Origin: Phycisphaeraceae bacterium
Lineage (GTDB): Bacteria > Planctomycetota > Phycisphaerae > Phycisphaerales > UBA1924
Direction of reading: 5' to 3'
Assembly (NCBI GenBank): GCA_015200025.1
Contig: CP054186.1
Location: 620,001-684,000 of the forward strand
DNA length: 64,000 nucleotides
The notes beneath the pieces were generated by a model, which was not told where the DNA came from, did not search any database, and was given only the letters and a program-made list of their open reading frames with translations. The first letter of the stretch is position 1; each line of letters opens with the position of its first letter. Positions 1 to 7,558 of the stretch are shown one piece after another. Made by a program: the position numbers and the translations under genes.

Positions 1-63
1 GAAGGTCTCGAGGAAACTCAGCACGCGTCCTGCACTCCGAGTCTCGGCCGCGGTGGGCCCACG

Positions 64-360
64 TCAGAAAGGCGCGTCCTCGTCGGCCCCGCCGGCCGCC
101 GGGGCGGCGTCGGGCGCTGTCGGACGGGCGGCCTTGGAGGGATCGGCGAGCCGGGCCAGTTCTTCGACGCGCTGCTCGACCGTGGCGAGGACCTCGCGGC
201 ATCGGCGGACGAGCCCCACGCCTCGCTCGTACTCGGCCAGCGCCTCCTCGAGCCCGATCTCCCCCTCTTCGACCCGGCGGATGATGCCGTCGAGGCGCTC
301 CATCGCCTGCTCGAAGGTCAAGGCCGCGGGGTTGTCGGCGTCCGGCGATCGCTTACTCAC
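64..360 (-). CDS. xseB: Exodeoxyribonuclease VII small subunit
   Basis: A 98-residue helical protein of the XseB family. It is the small subunit of cytoplasmic exonuclease VII, which degrades single-stranded DNA to short oligonucleotides together with XseA. The family core FEQAMERLDGIIRRVE is followed by the predicted long helices, and then a low-complexity Ala/Pro/Asp tail. I chose the GTG at 360 (product beginning VSKRSPDADN) instead of an upstream ATG at 393, because TATCCT lies six bases before the GTG, which would place transcription initiation at the start codon itself. The large subunit gene xseA is not adjacent, and the flanking 63 bases at the window edge hold nothing recognisable. 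The family call is firm; the start is inferred. Confidence 0.9.
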   Translation of the reverse strand: MSKRSPDADNPAALTFEQAMERLDGIIRRVEEGEIGLEEALAEYERGVGLVRRCREVLATVEQRVEELARLADPSKAARPTAPDAAPAAGGADEDAPF

Positions 361-366
361 GGCCTG

Positions 367-372
367 AGGATA
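367..372 (-). promoter_or_regulatory. Candidate -10 hexamer (TATCCT) for xseB, leaderless spacing
   Basis: TATCCT on the minus strand with six bases to the GTG start of xseB. With normal -10 to start-site spacing the mRNA would begin at or next to the start codon. No clear -35 is visible. Confidence 0.45.
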
Positions 373-430
373 CCGTGCTCGACCCTCCCACACCGGCCCC
401 GATGCCGGGGTAGCCCGCCCGGCGTCGGTC

Positions 431-436
431 TACCCT
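431..436 (+). promoter_or_regulatory. Candidate -10 hexamer (TACCCT) for the lipoprotein hydrolase
   Basis: TACCCT ends ten bases before the ATG at 447, leaving only a few bases of predicted leader and no ribosome binding site. It is divergent from the xseB promoter. Confidence 0.35.
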
Positions 437-446
437 CCCCCCCGAG

Positions 447-2003
447 ATGAACCCACTCGGAGGGCGAGCACGACGGGGGGCACGCGCGGCGTGGGCGGCC
501 GCGATGGCTTGGACGATCGTGTCGCTCGGGGGGTGCGCGTGGCCTACGTGGGCGCCCGCGGACCGGCTCGCTCGCCCCACGCCCGCGACGCTCGATCCGT
601 CGGCCTGGCCCGCCGGTGACCCCGCGGCGCTCCGGCCTCTGCTCGACGCGACCCCGGACCACTGGGCCACGTACGTGCGCCTCGAGGGGCGGACGGACGA
701 GATCAACGACCCCTATTTCGCCCGGCTCCTGGGCTCGACAACGCGGGTGCGGTTCAAGGGGATCGTGGGGCGAGGGGAAGGCCTCGGGCTCCTCCGCGTG
801 TACGAATCGGAGATGCCCCCGGCCGAGGAGCCCGACCCACGCGAGCTGATGATCCGGGCGTTCCGGACGATCTTCACCGGCTTCGAGCCCAACGCGTACT
901 TTCTCACACCGCGCTTCCTCTCGAGCGAGGAGCGGCGGGCGGACCTCCGCGAGGAGGACTTCGCACGCCGCGTTCGTTCGGCCTCGGGGCAGGGCCCGGC
1001 CGGGTTCGCGCCGCTCACCTCGGGCGAACCCCCCGAGATCCTGGCGTACGAGGGTGTCTCGATGCGGATCCCCCGCGAACGCGGGGCGGGTGATACGCCC
1101 TACCGCGGGCTGGTGGTCCACCTTCCGGCGTTGGCGGGCACGGAGTACGAGGGCGCGGTCGTGTCGGAGCTTGAGTCTCGCGGGTGGGCGGTGCTGGGCC
1201 TCCGGGGCGATCGCTCGATGAGGCTCCCGCCCACGCCCCGGGGTCTGGCCGGGGCGGCGGAGGTCGAAGCCCGCATCTTCGAGTGGATCGAACGGGCACG
1301 CCGGTCCCCCGAGGACAGCCCGCAGCGCGCGTCGATGCTGCGCGAGATCAACCGGCTGACGCGTGAGCGGTTCGACCTGCTCAGGGGCCGGGTGGAGGTG
1401 TGCCCGGGTGACGACCCCGCGCCGGCGGCCGACCTGATCGCGCGGGAGATGGACGAACGGCTCGCCGAGGCGGCGTACGCGGCGGAGGCGGGGATCGAGT
1501 ACCTCGAACGCCACCGCCCCGACGTGCCGACCAGGCCCATGGTGGTGGTCGGGTTCAGCGCGGGGGCGCTGGCGGCGCCGACGGTCGGGGCGAGGCTGCG
1601 CGACCGGCTCGACGCGATGGTCGTGGTGGGCGGGGCCGCCGACCTGTTCACGGTCACGCAGAAGAGCGAGATCACGCGAGGCGGGGTCCGGGTCGAATGC
1701 GGCGGGGTTCAATCGCCGGCGCCCGTGATCGCCGAGATCGGCCGGCTCTACCGCGAACGCACGCGCCTCGACCCGCTCGTGACCGCGCGGCAACTCGTCG
1801 ACAAACCCGTCCTCCAGTTCCACGCGATGTTCGATTGGTGGGTCCCCGCCGAGGGCGGGAGACTCTTGACCGAGTCCCTGGGCCACCCCGACCGCCTCAC
1901 CATGATCGGCGGGCACCAGGTGCTCTTCTACTTCCTCCCCGGGTACAAGAAACGGATCGCGGACTGGGTCGAGGCGAACACACCGCCCGTCCCGCCCCCT
2001 TGA
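447..2003 (+). CDS. Alpha/beta-hydrolase lipoprotein
   Basis: A 518-residue exported protein. Residues 1-30 form an Arg-rich n-region, a hydrophobic core and the lipobox LGGC with Cys30, so it is predicted to be lipid-anchored. A large N-terminal segment of unknown fold precedes an alpha/beta-hydrolase domain. The nucleophile elbow is GFSAG with Ser371, and a C-terminal GGHQ supplies the likely catalytic His. The insert between the early strands and the elbow is long and helical. The substrate cannot be told from sequence; esterase or peptidase activity is plausible. It is transcribed divergently from xseB and faces apbE tail to tail. The fold is well supported, the reaction is not. Confidence 0.7.
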   Translation: MNPLGGRARRGARAAWAAAMAWTIVSLGGCAWPTWAPADRLARPTPATLDPSAWPAGDPAALRPLLDATPDHWATYVRLEGRTDEINDPYFARLLGSTTRVRFKGIVGRGEGLGLLRVYESEMPPAEEPDPRELMIRAFRTIFTGFEPNAYFLTPRFLSSEERRADLREEDFARRVRSASGQGPAGFAPLTSGEPPEILAYEGVSMRIPRERGAGDTPYRGLVVHLPALAGTEYEGAVVSELESRGWAVLGLRGDRSMRLPPTPRGLAGAAEVEARIFEWIERARRSPEDSPQRASMLREINRLTRERFDLLRGRVEVCPGDDPAPAADLIAREMDERLAEAAYAAEAGIEYLERHRPDVPTRPMVVVGFSAGALAAPTVGARLRDRLDAMVVVGGAADLFTVTQKSEITRGGVRVECGGVQSPAPVIAEIGRLYRERTRLDPLVTARQLVDKPVLQFHAMFDWWVPAEGGRLLTESLGHPDRLTMIGGHQVLFYFLPGYKKRIADWVEANTPPVPPP

Positions 2004-2009
2004 GCGGGC

Positions 2010-3038
2010 TCATCTCACCCCGCGCACCACCGAGCGAGGATCGAGGACGACACGCACGAACACGCCCCCGGGCGATGGCTCCGTGCGAACGACCCCCAGC
2101 CCGAACCGGTCGATCAGCGCCGTGGCCGCGGCGTGCGGATCGGGCGTCACGGCCAGGGCGCTGGCGGCGGCGTCGGCCCACTCGCCGCGGGGCGCGACCA
2201 CCGTCACCGTGCGCCGGGCCGTCGAGCCCAGGCCCGTCGCGGGGTCGATCAGGTGCGCGTACCGCGCCCCTTCGATCTCCACGAACTGCTCGGCGTCGCC
2301 CGAGGTGCTGACGGCGGCGTGGGCGAGGAGGATCGTCATCGGCGCGAGCCCCGGCGGCGTGGGCTCGAGGGCGATCCGCCACCCGGGCTCGCCCGGGGGC
2401 GGCCCCGACGCGACGACATCGCCCGCCAGCGCGACCATCGCGATCGGGTACCCCCTCGCTCGGAGAACGTCGACGGCACGCTGGGCCGCGTAGCCCTTGG
2501 CGATCCCGCCGAGGTCGAGCCTCAGATCGTCCCGGAGCACGCGGGCGTGGGCCGGCGGGATCAGTTCAAGAAATCGCACGCCGGTGCGGGCACGGGCGGC
2601 GTCGAGGGCTGTCCGATCCGGGAGGCGTCCTTCTCGCCTCGACGCCCGCCAGAGATCGACCAGCGGGCCGACGGTCGGGTCGAACGCGCCGCCGGTCCGG
2701 TCGTGGATCTCTCGCGCGAGCGCGAGGATCTCGAACAGGTCGGGCGGGACCTCGACGAGGTCCCCCGCGGGCGACGCGGCCAGGCGGGAGAGGTCGCTCG
2801 ACGGGCGGTAATCGGAGAACACCTGTTCGAGGCGGGCGATCTCGTCGAAGGCGATCGAGGCGGCCTCGAGGGCCCCCTCGCGATCGGCCGAATACACTGA
2901 AACCCGAGCCTCGACGCCCATCCGAACCCGGGCGAAATCGTGACGCTGCTCCGACCCGACCCGACACCCCGTGAGCATCATGCCCCCCACCATCACCCAC
3001 CCCCACACCAACACCCTCGCCCCGACCCCGGCCCCCAT
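2010..3038 (-). CDS. apbE: FAD:protein FMN transferase, lipoprotein
   Basis: An ApbE-family protein of about 342 residues. ApbE enzymes covalently attach FMN from FAD to Thr/Ser of membrane redox proteins (RnfG, NqrC and NosR types) outside the cytoplasm. Family signatures are present: the glycine-rich DLGGIAKGYA motif, STSGDAEQF, and HLIDPATG with its metal-binding Asp near residue 265. An N-terminal signal ends in the lipobox LTGC (Cys25). The start is uncertain: ATG 3038 gives the best signal peptide, while ATG 3074 would extend it by 12 residues and overlap the start of the divergent neighbour. No flavinylation substrate is encoded next to it. NosX of N2O-reducing bacteria is an ApbE homologue, but the nos cluster here is 22 kb away and has no NosR. 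Confidence 0.88.
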   Translation of the reverse strand: MGAGVGARVLVWGWVMVGGMMLTGCRVGSEQRHDFARVRMGVEARVSVYSADREGALEAASIAFDEIARLEQVFSDYRPSSDLSRLAASPAGDLVEVPPDLFEILALAREIHDRTGGAFDPTVGPLVDLWRASRREGRLPDRTALDAARARTGVRFLELIPPAHARVLRDDLRLDLGGIAKGYAAQRAVDVLRARGYPIAMVALAGDVVASGPPPGEPGWRIALEPTPPGLAPMTILLAHAAVSTSGDAEQFVEIEGARYAHLIDPATGLGSTARRTVTVVAPRGEWADAAASALAVTPDPHAAATALIDRFGLGVVRTEPSPGGVFVRVVLDPRSVVRGVR

Positions 3039-3072
3039 GACCACCCCCGCGATCACGGCGGCGAACCGACCC

Positions 3073-4050
3073 ATGACCCCCTCACGCGCGGCCCGCGCCG
3101 CCGGGGCGGCCGTGGTGTTCACCGCCGCGTTCGCCACGGGGTGCGGGTTGACGACGACCAACAGCGGGGCCAGCACACCCGCGCACATCCCCACCACACA
3201 GCCCCCCACCGCGCCGCCCACCGCCTCGGAACCCACCGGCGCGACCGAGCGCGACTCCGCGCCCGGGGCAACGGTCGCGGGGTCGCACGGCACGGAGGCG
3301 ACCCCGGAGAAGCCCCCGGCGTTGCAACCGTTCGAGGTGGAAGTGCCGGCGTCGGGGTTCATGATCCGGATGGTCCCCATCCCGGGCGACTCGGGCAAGG
3401 GGATCGGGCCGATCTGGATGAGCGCGACGGAAGTGACTTTCGACGCGTACGACGTGTGGGTGTACGACCTCGACGGGGAACGCGGGCTCCCGGCCCTCCC
3501 GGCCGACGCGGTCAGCCGCCCCAGCAAGCCCTACCTCCCCCCCGACCGCGGGTTCGGCCACGACGGGTACGCGGCGATCTGCCTCTCGTACCGGGCGGCG
3601 GAGGAGTTCTGCGTCTGGCTGAGCGCCCGCACCGGGAAGAAGTTCCGCCTCCCGACCGAGGACGAGTGGGAGCACGCGGCCCGGGCGGGTGGGGCGGGCG
3701 GGGTGGGTGCGGGCGGGGCGTACCACTTCGGGGACGACGCCGGGGCGCTGGACGAGTACGCGTGGTACGCCGGGAACGCGTCGGACACGACCCACCCTGT
3801 GGGCACGAAAAAACCCAACGCCTGGGGCCTGTTCGACATTCACGGGAACGTGCAGGAATGGGTCAAAGGACGTGACGGCAAGCCCGTGACCAAGGGCGGG
3901 TCGTTCCGGGACGATCCCGAGGACTTGACCATCTCGGCCCGGGCCCCGCAGACCCCGGACTGGAACTCGAGCGATCCTCAGATCCCCAAGAGCAAATGGT
4001 GGCTCAGCGACGGGTCCTACGTGGGGTTCCGGATCGTCTGCGAGCCGTAA
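3073..4050 (+). CDS. SUMF1/formylglycine-generating-enzyme fold lipoprotein
   Basis: A protein of about 325 residues: an N-terminal signal ending in ATGC (Cys24), a Pro/Thr-rich linker, then a C-terminal SUMF1-type domain. Family landmarks are MVPIPGD, ATEVTFDAYDVWV, FRLPTEDEWEHAAR, NAWGLFDIHGNVQEWV, KGGSFRDD and the terminal GFRIVCEP. The paired active-site cysteines of true formylglycine-generating enzymes are absent from the C-terminal segment, so a binding or structural role is more likely than sulfatase maturation, and no sulfatase gene is nearby. A Gly/Ala-rich insert (GGAGGVGAGGA) interrupts the domain. The ATG at 3073 was chosen because it gives a compact signal peptide; an in-frame ATG at 3037 and a GTG at 2971 are alternatives that run into apbE. 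Confidence 0.8.
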   Translation: MTPSRAARAAGAAVVFTAAFATGCGLTTTNSGASTPAHIPTTQPPTAPPTASEPTGATERDSAPGATVAGSHGTEATPEKPPALQPFEVEVPASGFMIRMVPIPGDSGKGIGPIWMSATEVTFDAYDVWVYDLDGERGLPALPADAVSRPSKPYLPPDRGFGHDGYAAICLSYRAAEEFCVWLSARTGKKFRLPTEDEWEHAARAGGAGGVGAGGAYHFGDDAGALDEYAWYAGNASDTTHPVGTKKPNAWGLFDIHGNVQEWVKGRDGKPVTKGGSFRDDPEDLTISARAPQTPDWNSSDPQIPKSKWWLSDGSYVGFRIVCEP

Positions 4051-4105
4051 CACCGGACAAGGTCGGGGGCCGTCCGGTCGGGCTTGGACCCCGGCACGGG
4101 CGTGG

Positions 4106-4111
4106 TATGCT
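4106..4111 (+). promoter_or_regulatory. Candidate -10 hexamer (TATGCT) for the first oxidoreductase
   Basis: GGTATGCTG 30 bases before the ATG at 4142. It gives a normal short leader, unlike the leaderless class seen elsewhere in the window. No convincing -35. Confidence 0.4.
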
Positions 4112-4141
4112 GCGCGTGGGCGTGGGCTCACGGAGTCAGCG

Positions 4142-5458
4142 ATGAATCGGGAACGTCAGCAGGTTTCGCGTCGGGAGTTTCTGGCGTCGTCGGCGGCGTT
4201 GCCGCTGGCCGCCGGGGTCATCACCATCCCGGGCGTGGCGCGGGGCGCCTGGGCGGGGGGGAGCGACACGATCAAGGTCGGGGTCGTCGGGTGCGGGGGC
4301 CGGGGGACCGGGGCCGCGGCGCAGGCGGTCCGGGCCGACCCCGGGTGCGTGCTGTGGTCGATCGGCGACGTCTTCCAGGACCGCGTGGAATCGTCGTACC
4401 AATCGCTCACGCAAGAAGTCTTCAAGGACACGCCGGAGCGGGTGCAGGTCCCGGCCGAACGCCGATTCACCGGCTTCGACGCGTACAAGCAGGTGATCGA
4501 CAGCGGGGTGGACTACGTCGTCCTGACGAGTTACCCCAACTTCCGACCGGCGCACCTGGCCTACGCCATCGAGCGGCGCAAGCACGTGTTCGCCGAGAAG
4601 CCCGTGGCCGTCGACGCGGTGGGGAGCCGATCGATCCTCGCATCGGCGGCGCTCGCCAAGGCCGCGAACCTCGGGCTGCTGGTCGGGTTCTGCTGGCGGT
4701 ACCACGACGGGATGCGGGCGGTCTTCGAGCGCGTCAACGCCGGGGAGATCGGGGAGATCACCTCGGTCCACACGACGTACCACGGCGGGACGCTCCCCAA
4801 GCGGCCCCGCCAGGCGGGGTGGAGCGACCTCGAGTTCCAGATGCGCAACTGGTGGCACTTCACCTGGATCTCGGGCGACCACATCGTCGAGCAGGCGATC
4901 CACAGCGTCGACCGCATGGCCTGGGCCCTCAACGACCGGGTCCCCAAGCAGGTGATCTGCCTCGGGGGCCGGGCCGCACGCAGCGGGCCCGAGCACGGGG
5001 ATTCGTACGACCACTTCGCCGCGATCTACGAGTACGACAACGGGATCCGGGCGCACCACACCTGCCGGCAGATCGACAACCTCCCCGCGGACAACACCGA
5101 TTACATCTACGGGACCAAGGGGCGGGCCGTGGTCAACGGGTTCGGCGGGGTGTTCAAACTCTACGATTACAAAGGGAACGAGACCTGGGCGTTCAAGGGC
5201 CGATCCCGCGACATGTACCAGGCCGAGCACGACGAGATGCTCGCGAGCATCCGCGCGGGCACGCCCATCAACGACGCCGAGCGGTCCACCCGCAGCAACC
5301 TCATGGGCATCATGGGCCGCATGGCCGCGTACAGCGGGCGGACCGTGACCTGGGACCACGCGATGAACTCCCAGGAGAACCTCCAGCCGGCGACGCTCGA
5401 ATGGGGCCCGATGCCCACGCCCGAGGTCGCCATCCCCGGCAAGTACAAACTCATCTGA
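4142..5458 (+). CDS. Gfo/Idh/MocA family oxidoreductase, Tat-exported
   Basis: A 438-residue NAD(P)-dependent oxidoreductase. It starts with a twin-arginine signal (SRREFLASSAAL, then a hydrophobic stretch to about residue 35), so it is predicted to be exported folded with its cofactor. A Rossmann domain follows (GVVGCGGRGTGAA), with the family EKP motif containing Lys153, then the C-terminal alpha/beta dimerisation domain (WHFTWISGDHIVEQAIHSVD). Members oxidise or rearrange sugars and sugar derivatives. The substrate is not predictable. A paralogue follows 92 bases downstream in the same orientation, as is common for this expanded planctomycete family. Confidence 0.9.
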   Translation: MNRERQQVSRREFLASSAALPLAAGVITIPGVARGAWAGGSDTIKVGVVGCGGRGTGAAAQAVRADPGCVLWSIGDVFQDRVESSYQSLTQEVFKDTPERVQVPAERRFTGFDAYKQVIDSGVDYVVLTSYPNFRPAHLAYAIERRKHVFAEKPVAVDAVGSRSILASAALAKAANLGLLVGFCWRYHDGMRAVFERVNAGEIGEITSVHTTYHGGTLPKRPRQAGWSDLEFQMRNWWHFTWISGDHIVEQAIHSVDRMAWALNDRVPKQVICLGGRAARSGPEHGDSYDHFAAIYEYDNGIRAHHTCRQIDNLPADNTDYIYGTKGRAVVNGFGGVFKLYDYKGNETWAFKGRSRDMYQAEHDEMLASIRAGTPINDAERSTRSNLMGIMGRMAAYSGRTVTWDHAMNSQENLQPATLEWGPMPTPEVAIPGKYKLI

Positions 5459-5550
5459 ACCCATCCCACACCACCAGCACCACGACCGCACCGTCTGACA
5501 ACACACGACATCAGATCGAGGGCCTTCGGTCGCCCCGCGGAGCACAAGCC

Positions 5551-6849
5551 ATGAACCATGAACAGAGCCGGCGTTCGTTTATCCGTTCGGCGGCGGCCGG
5601 GGCGATCGGCGCCGGGGCCGCGGCCCACCTGGTCTCCGCGACGTCGTGGGGCGCCTCGGGCCGGGGGACCTCGGCCCGGCTCAAGGTCGGGGTGATCGGG
5701 TGCGGCGGACGGGGGACGGGCGCGGTGTCGGACATCCTCAGCGCCTCGCCCGACGTGGAACTCTGGGCGATGGGCGACGCGTTCATCGACCGCGTGAACT
5801 CGTCCCGCAACAACCTGGCCGGGCTCGAGGAGAGCCTCGCCTCGCGGTGCCGCGTGCCCGACGAGCGGTGCTTCGCGGGGTTCGACGCGTACCAGAAGGT
5901 CCTCGCGAGCGGGGTGGACATCGTCATCCTGGCGACCAACCCGCACTTCCGCCCGATGCACTTCGAGGCCGCCGTCGCCGCCGGGAAGCACGTCTTCATG
6001 GAAAAACCCGTCGCGGTCGACCCCGCGGGCGTGCGCAAGGTGATCGCCGCGGGCGAGGAGGCGGCCCGCAAACGCCTCACCGTCGTCGCGGGCACGCAGC
6101 GCCGCCACGAGACGTCGTACCTCGCGGCGATGGCGAAGGTCCGCGAGGGCGCCATCGGTCGCATCGTCTCGGCCAACTGCGCGTGGAACCAGGGCGGGCT
6201 CTGGGTCGTCAAGAAAGAACCCGCGTGGAGCGACACGGAGTGGCACCTGCGCAATTGGCTCTATTTCGCCTGGACCAGCGGGGACCACATCGTCGAGCAG
6301 CACGTCCACAACCTCGACGTGTGCAACTGGGCCATCGGCGCCACGCCGCTCCGCTGCGTCGCCTCGGGCGGGCGGCAGGTCCGCACCGCGCCCGAGTACG
6401 GGCACATCTACGACCACTTCGCCGTCCAGTACGAATACCCCGGCGGGGTCACGGTCCACAGTTACTGCCGGCAGCAGCCCGGGTGCAAAGACCGCGTCGC
6501 CGAGCAGTTCCTGGGGACCGACGGGGTGCTCGACACCTCGCCGGGCTTCGCGTCGATCGCGGGCGCGAACCGCTGGCGGTTCTCCGAGCGCAACAACAAC
6601 CCGTACGTCCAGGAGCACCGCGACCTGATGTCGTCGGTCCTGGGCGGGCAGGGGCTCAACGAGGCCAAGGCCGTCGCCGAGGCGACCCTGACCGCCGTCA
6701 TGGGCCGGATGGCCGCCTACACCGGGAAGGAAGTCACGTGGGAGTTCGCGCTCAACGAGAGCAAACTCGACCTGACGCCCCCGGCGTACGCGTTCGGCCC
6801 GCTCCCGACCCCCGAGGTCGCCATGCCCGGGCGGACCCCGCTGATCTGA
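5551..6849 (+). CDS. Gfo/Idh/MocA family oxidoreductase, Tat-exported (paralogue)
   Basis: A 432-residue paralogue of the preceding gene with the same architecture: Tat signal SRRSFIRSAAAGA, Rossmann motif GVIGCGGRGTGAV, EKPVAVD with Lys152, and a matching DHIVEQHVHNLDVCNWA segment in the C-terminal domain. Both end in nearly the same motif (GPLPTPEVAMPGRTPLI here). The close similarity suggests tandem duplication followed by divergence of the substrate pocket. The ATG at 5551 is supported by the Tat signal beginning immediately after it (MNHEQSRRSFIR). It is probably co-transcribed with its partner. The sugar substrate is unknown. Confidence 0.9.
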   Translation: MNHEQSRRSFIRSAAAGAIGAGAAAHLVSATSWGASGRGTSARLKVGVIGCGGRGTGAVSDILSASPDVELWAMGDAFIDRVNSSRNNLAGLEESLASRCRVPDERCFAGFDAYQKVLASGVDIVILATNPHFRPMHFEAAVAAGKHVFMEKPVAVDPAGVRKVIAAGEEAARKRLTVVAGTQRRHETSYLAAMAKVREGAIGRIVSANCAWNQGGLWVVKKEPAWSDTEWHLRNWLYFAWTSGDHIVEQHVHNLDVCNWAIGATPLRCVASGGRQVRTAPEYGHIYDHFAVQYEYPGGVTVHSYCRQQPGCKDRVAEQFLGTDGVLDTSPGFASIAGANRWRFSERNNNPYVQEHRDLMSSVLGGQGLNEAKAVAEATLTAVMGRMAAYTGKEVTWEFALNESKLDLTPPAYAFGPLPTPEVAMPGRTPLI

Positions 6850-6914
6850 GCCCGCCCCGCTCCGACGCCGGGCCCTGGGCCGGAGTCGGGGGTGGGGAAG
6901 CGCCCGTGGCGCGG

Positions 6915-6920
6915 TATGAT
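6915..6920 (+). promoter_or_regulatory. Candidate -10 hexamer (TATGAT) for the sigma-kinase-sigma operon
   Basis: GGTATGATGG 35 bases upstream of the first sigma gene. No sigma70-like -35 is obvious, so recognition by an ECF sigma cannot be excluded. Confidence 0.4.
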
Positions 6921-6955
6921 GGCATCCGGCGTGGTTCTCGCGCCGCGGTGCCCGT

Positions 6956-7558
6956 ATGTCCGAACTCCCCATCACCACGACGCGGCTGCTCGACCAACTG
7001 CAGGACGCCGGGCAACAGGAAGCCTGGTCCCGCTTCGACGAGCGGTACCGCCCGGTGCTGACCGGCTTCGCGCGGTCGTTGGGCCTGGGCGACGCGGACG
7101 CGGCGGACGTGGCGGCGTGGACCCTCGCCGAGTTCCTCCGCGAGTTCCGGGCGGGCAAGTACCAGCGGGGCCGCGGACGCCTCCGCGCCTGGATCATCGG
7201 GATCGCGAGGAACCGTTCGGCGATGCTGCGGCGTGCGGCGGCCCGCGGGCACCCCTCCCCCCTCAACTCTCAGGCCGACGTCCCCGACGACGAAGCCGGG
7301 CTCACGATCATCTGGGAACGCGAACGCCAGCGGGTCATCCTCGACCGCGCGCTGGAGGAACTCCGCCGGACCACCAAGGCCGACGAACGGACCATGCGGG
7401 CTTTCGAGCTCGTCGCGCTCCGCGGGGTCCCGGCGGAAGAGGCCGCCTCGCAATGCGGGATCAGCGTCGACGACGTCTACATCGCCAAGAGCCGGGTGAC
7501 GCGCCGGCTCCGCGAGATCGTCGAACGGATCACCTCGGCGTACGACGAGGAGGCGTGA
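6956..7558 (+). CDS. ECF-type RNA polymerase sigma factor
   Basis: A 200-residue sigma70-family protein with sigma2 (residues about 20-90, LRAWIIGIARNRSAMLRR) and sigma4 (about 130-195, MRAFELVALRGVPAEEAASQCGISVDDVYIAKSRVTRRL, a helix-turn-helix). It directs RNA polymerase to its own promoter set. Its TGA overlaps the ATG of the kinase gene (ATGA, 7558), so the two are translationally coupled. ECF groups encoded with Ser/Thr kinases are typical of planctomycetes and are thought to be controlled by the partner kinase instead of a classical anti-sigma factor. Confidence 0.88.
   Translation: MSELPITTTRLLDQLQDAGQQEAWSRFDERYRPVLTGFARSLGLGDADAADVAAWTLAEFLREFRAGKYQRGRGRLRAWIIGIARNRSAMLRRAAARGHPSPLNSQADVPDDEAGLTIIWERERQRVILDRALEELRRTTKADERTMRAFELVALRGVPAEEAASQCGISVDDVYIAKSRVTRRLREIVERITSAYDEEA

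Noticed and set aside
357..1916. Long minus-strand open frame opposite the lipoprotein hydrolase, and many similar antisense frames across the window
   Set aside because: High G+C removes stop codons from antisense frames. Their products are Arg/Pro/Gly/Ala-rich with no domain, and each lies opposite a gene with clear family motifs.
2010..3038. ApbE as part of the nos system (NosX)
   Set aside because: It is 22 kb from the cluster, and no NosR substrate with a flavinylation motif is coded in the window.
3073..4050. True formylglycine-generating enzyme
   Set aside because: The fold matches, but the active-site cysteine pair of the family is absent and no sulfatase is nearby.
4084..6849. A 921-residue open frame apparently spanning both oxidoreductase genes
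   Set aside because: Only its 3' part (from ATG 5551) is the real gene. The 5' part is an out-of-frame shadow of the first oxidoreductase.
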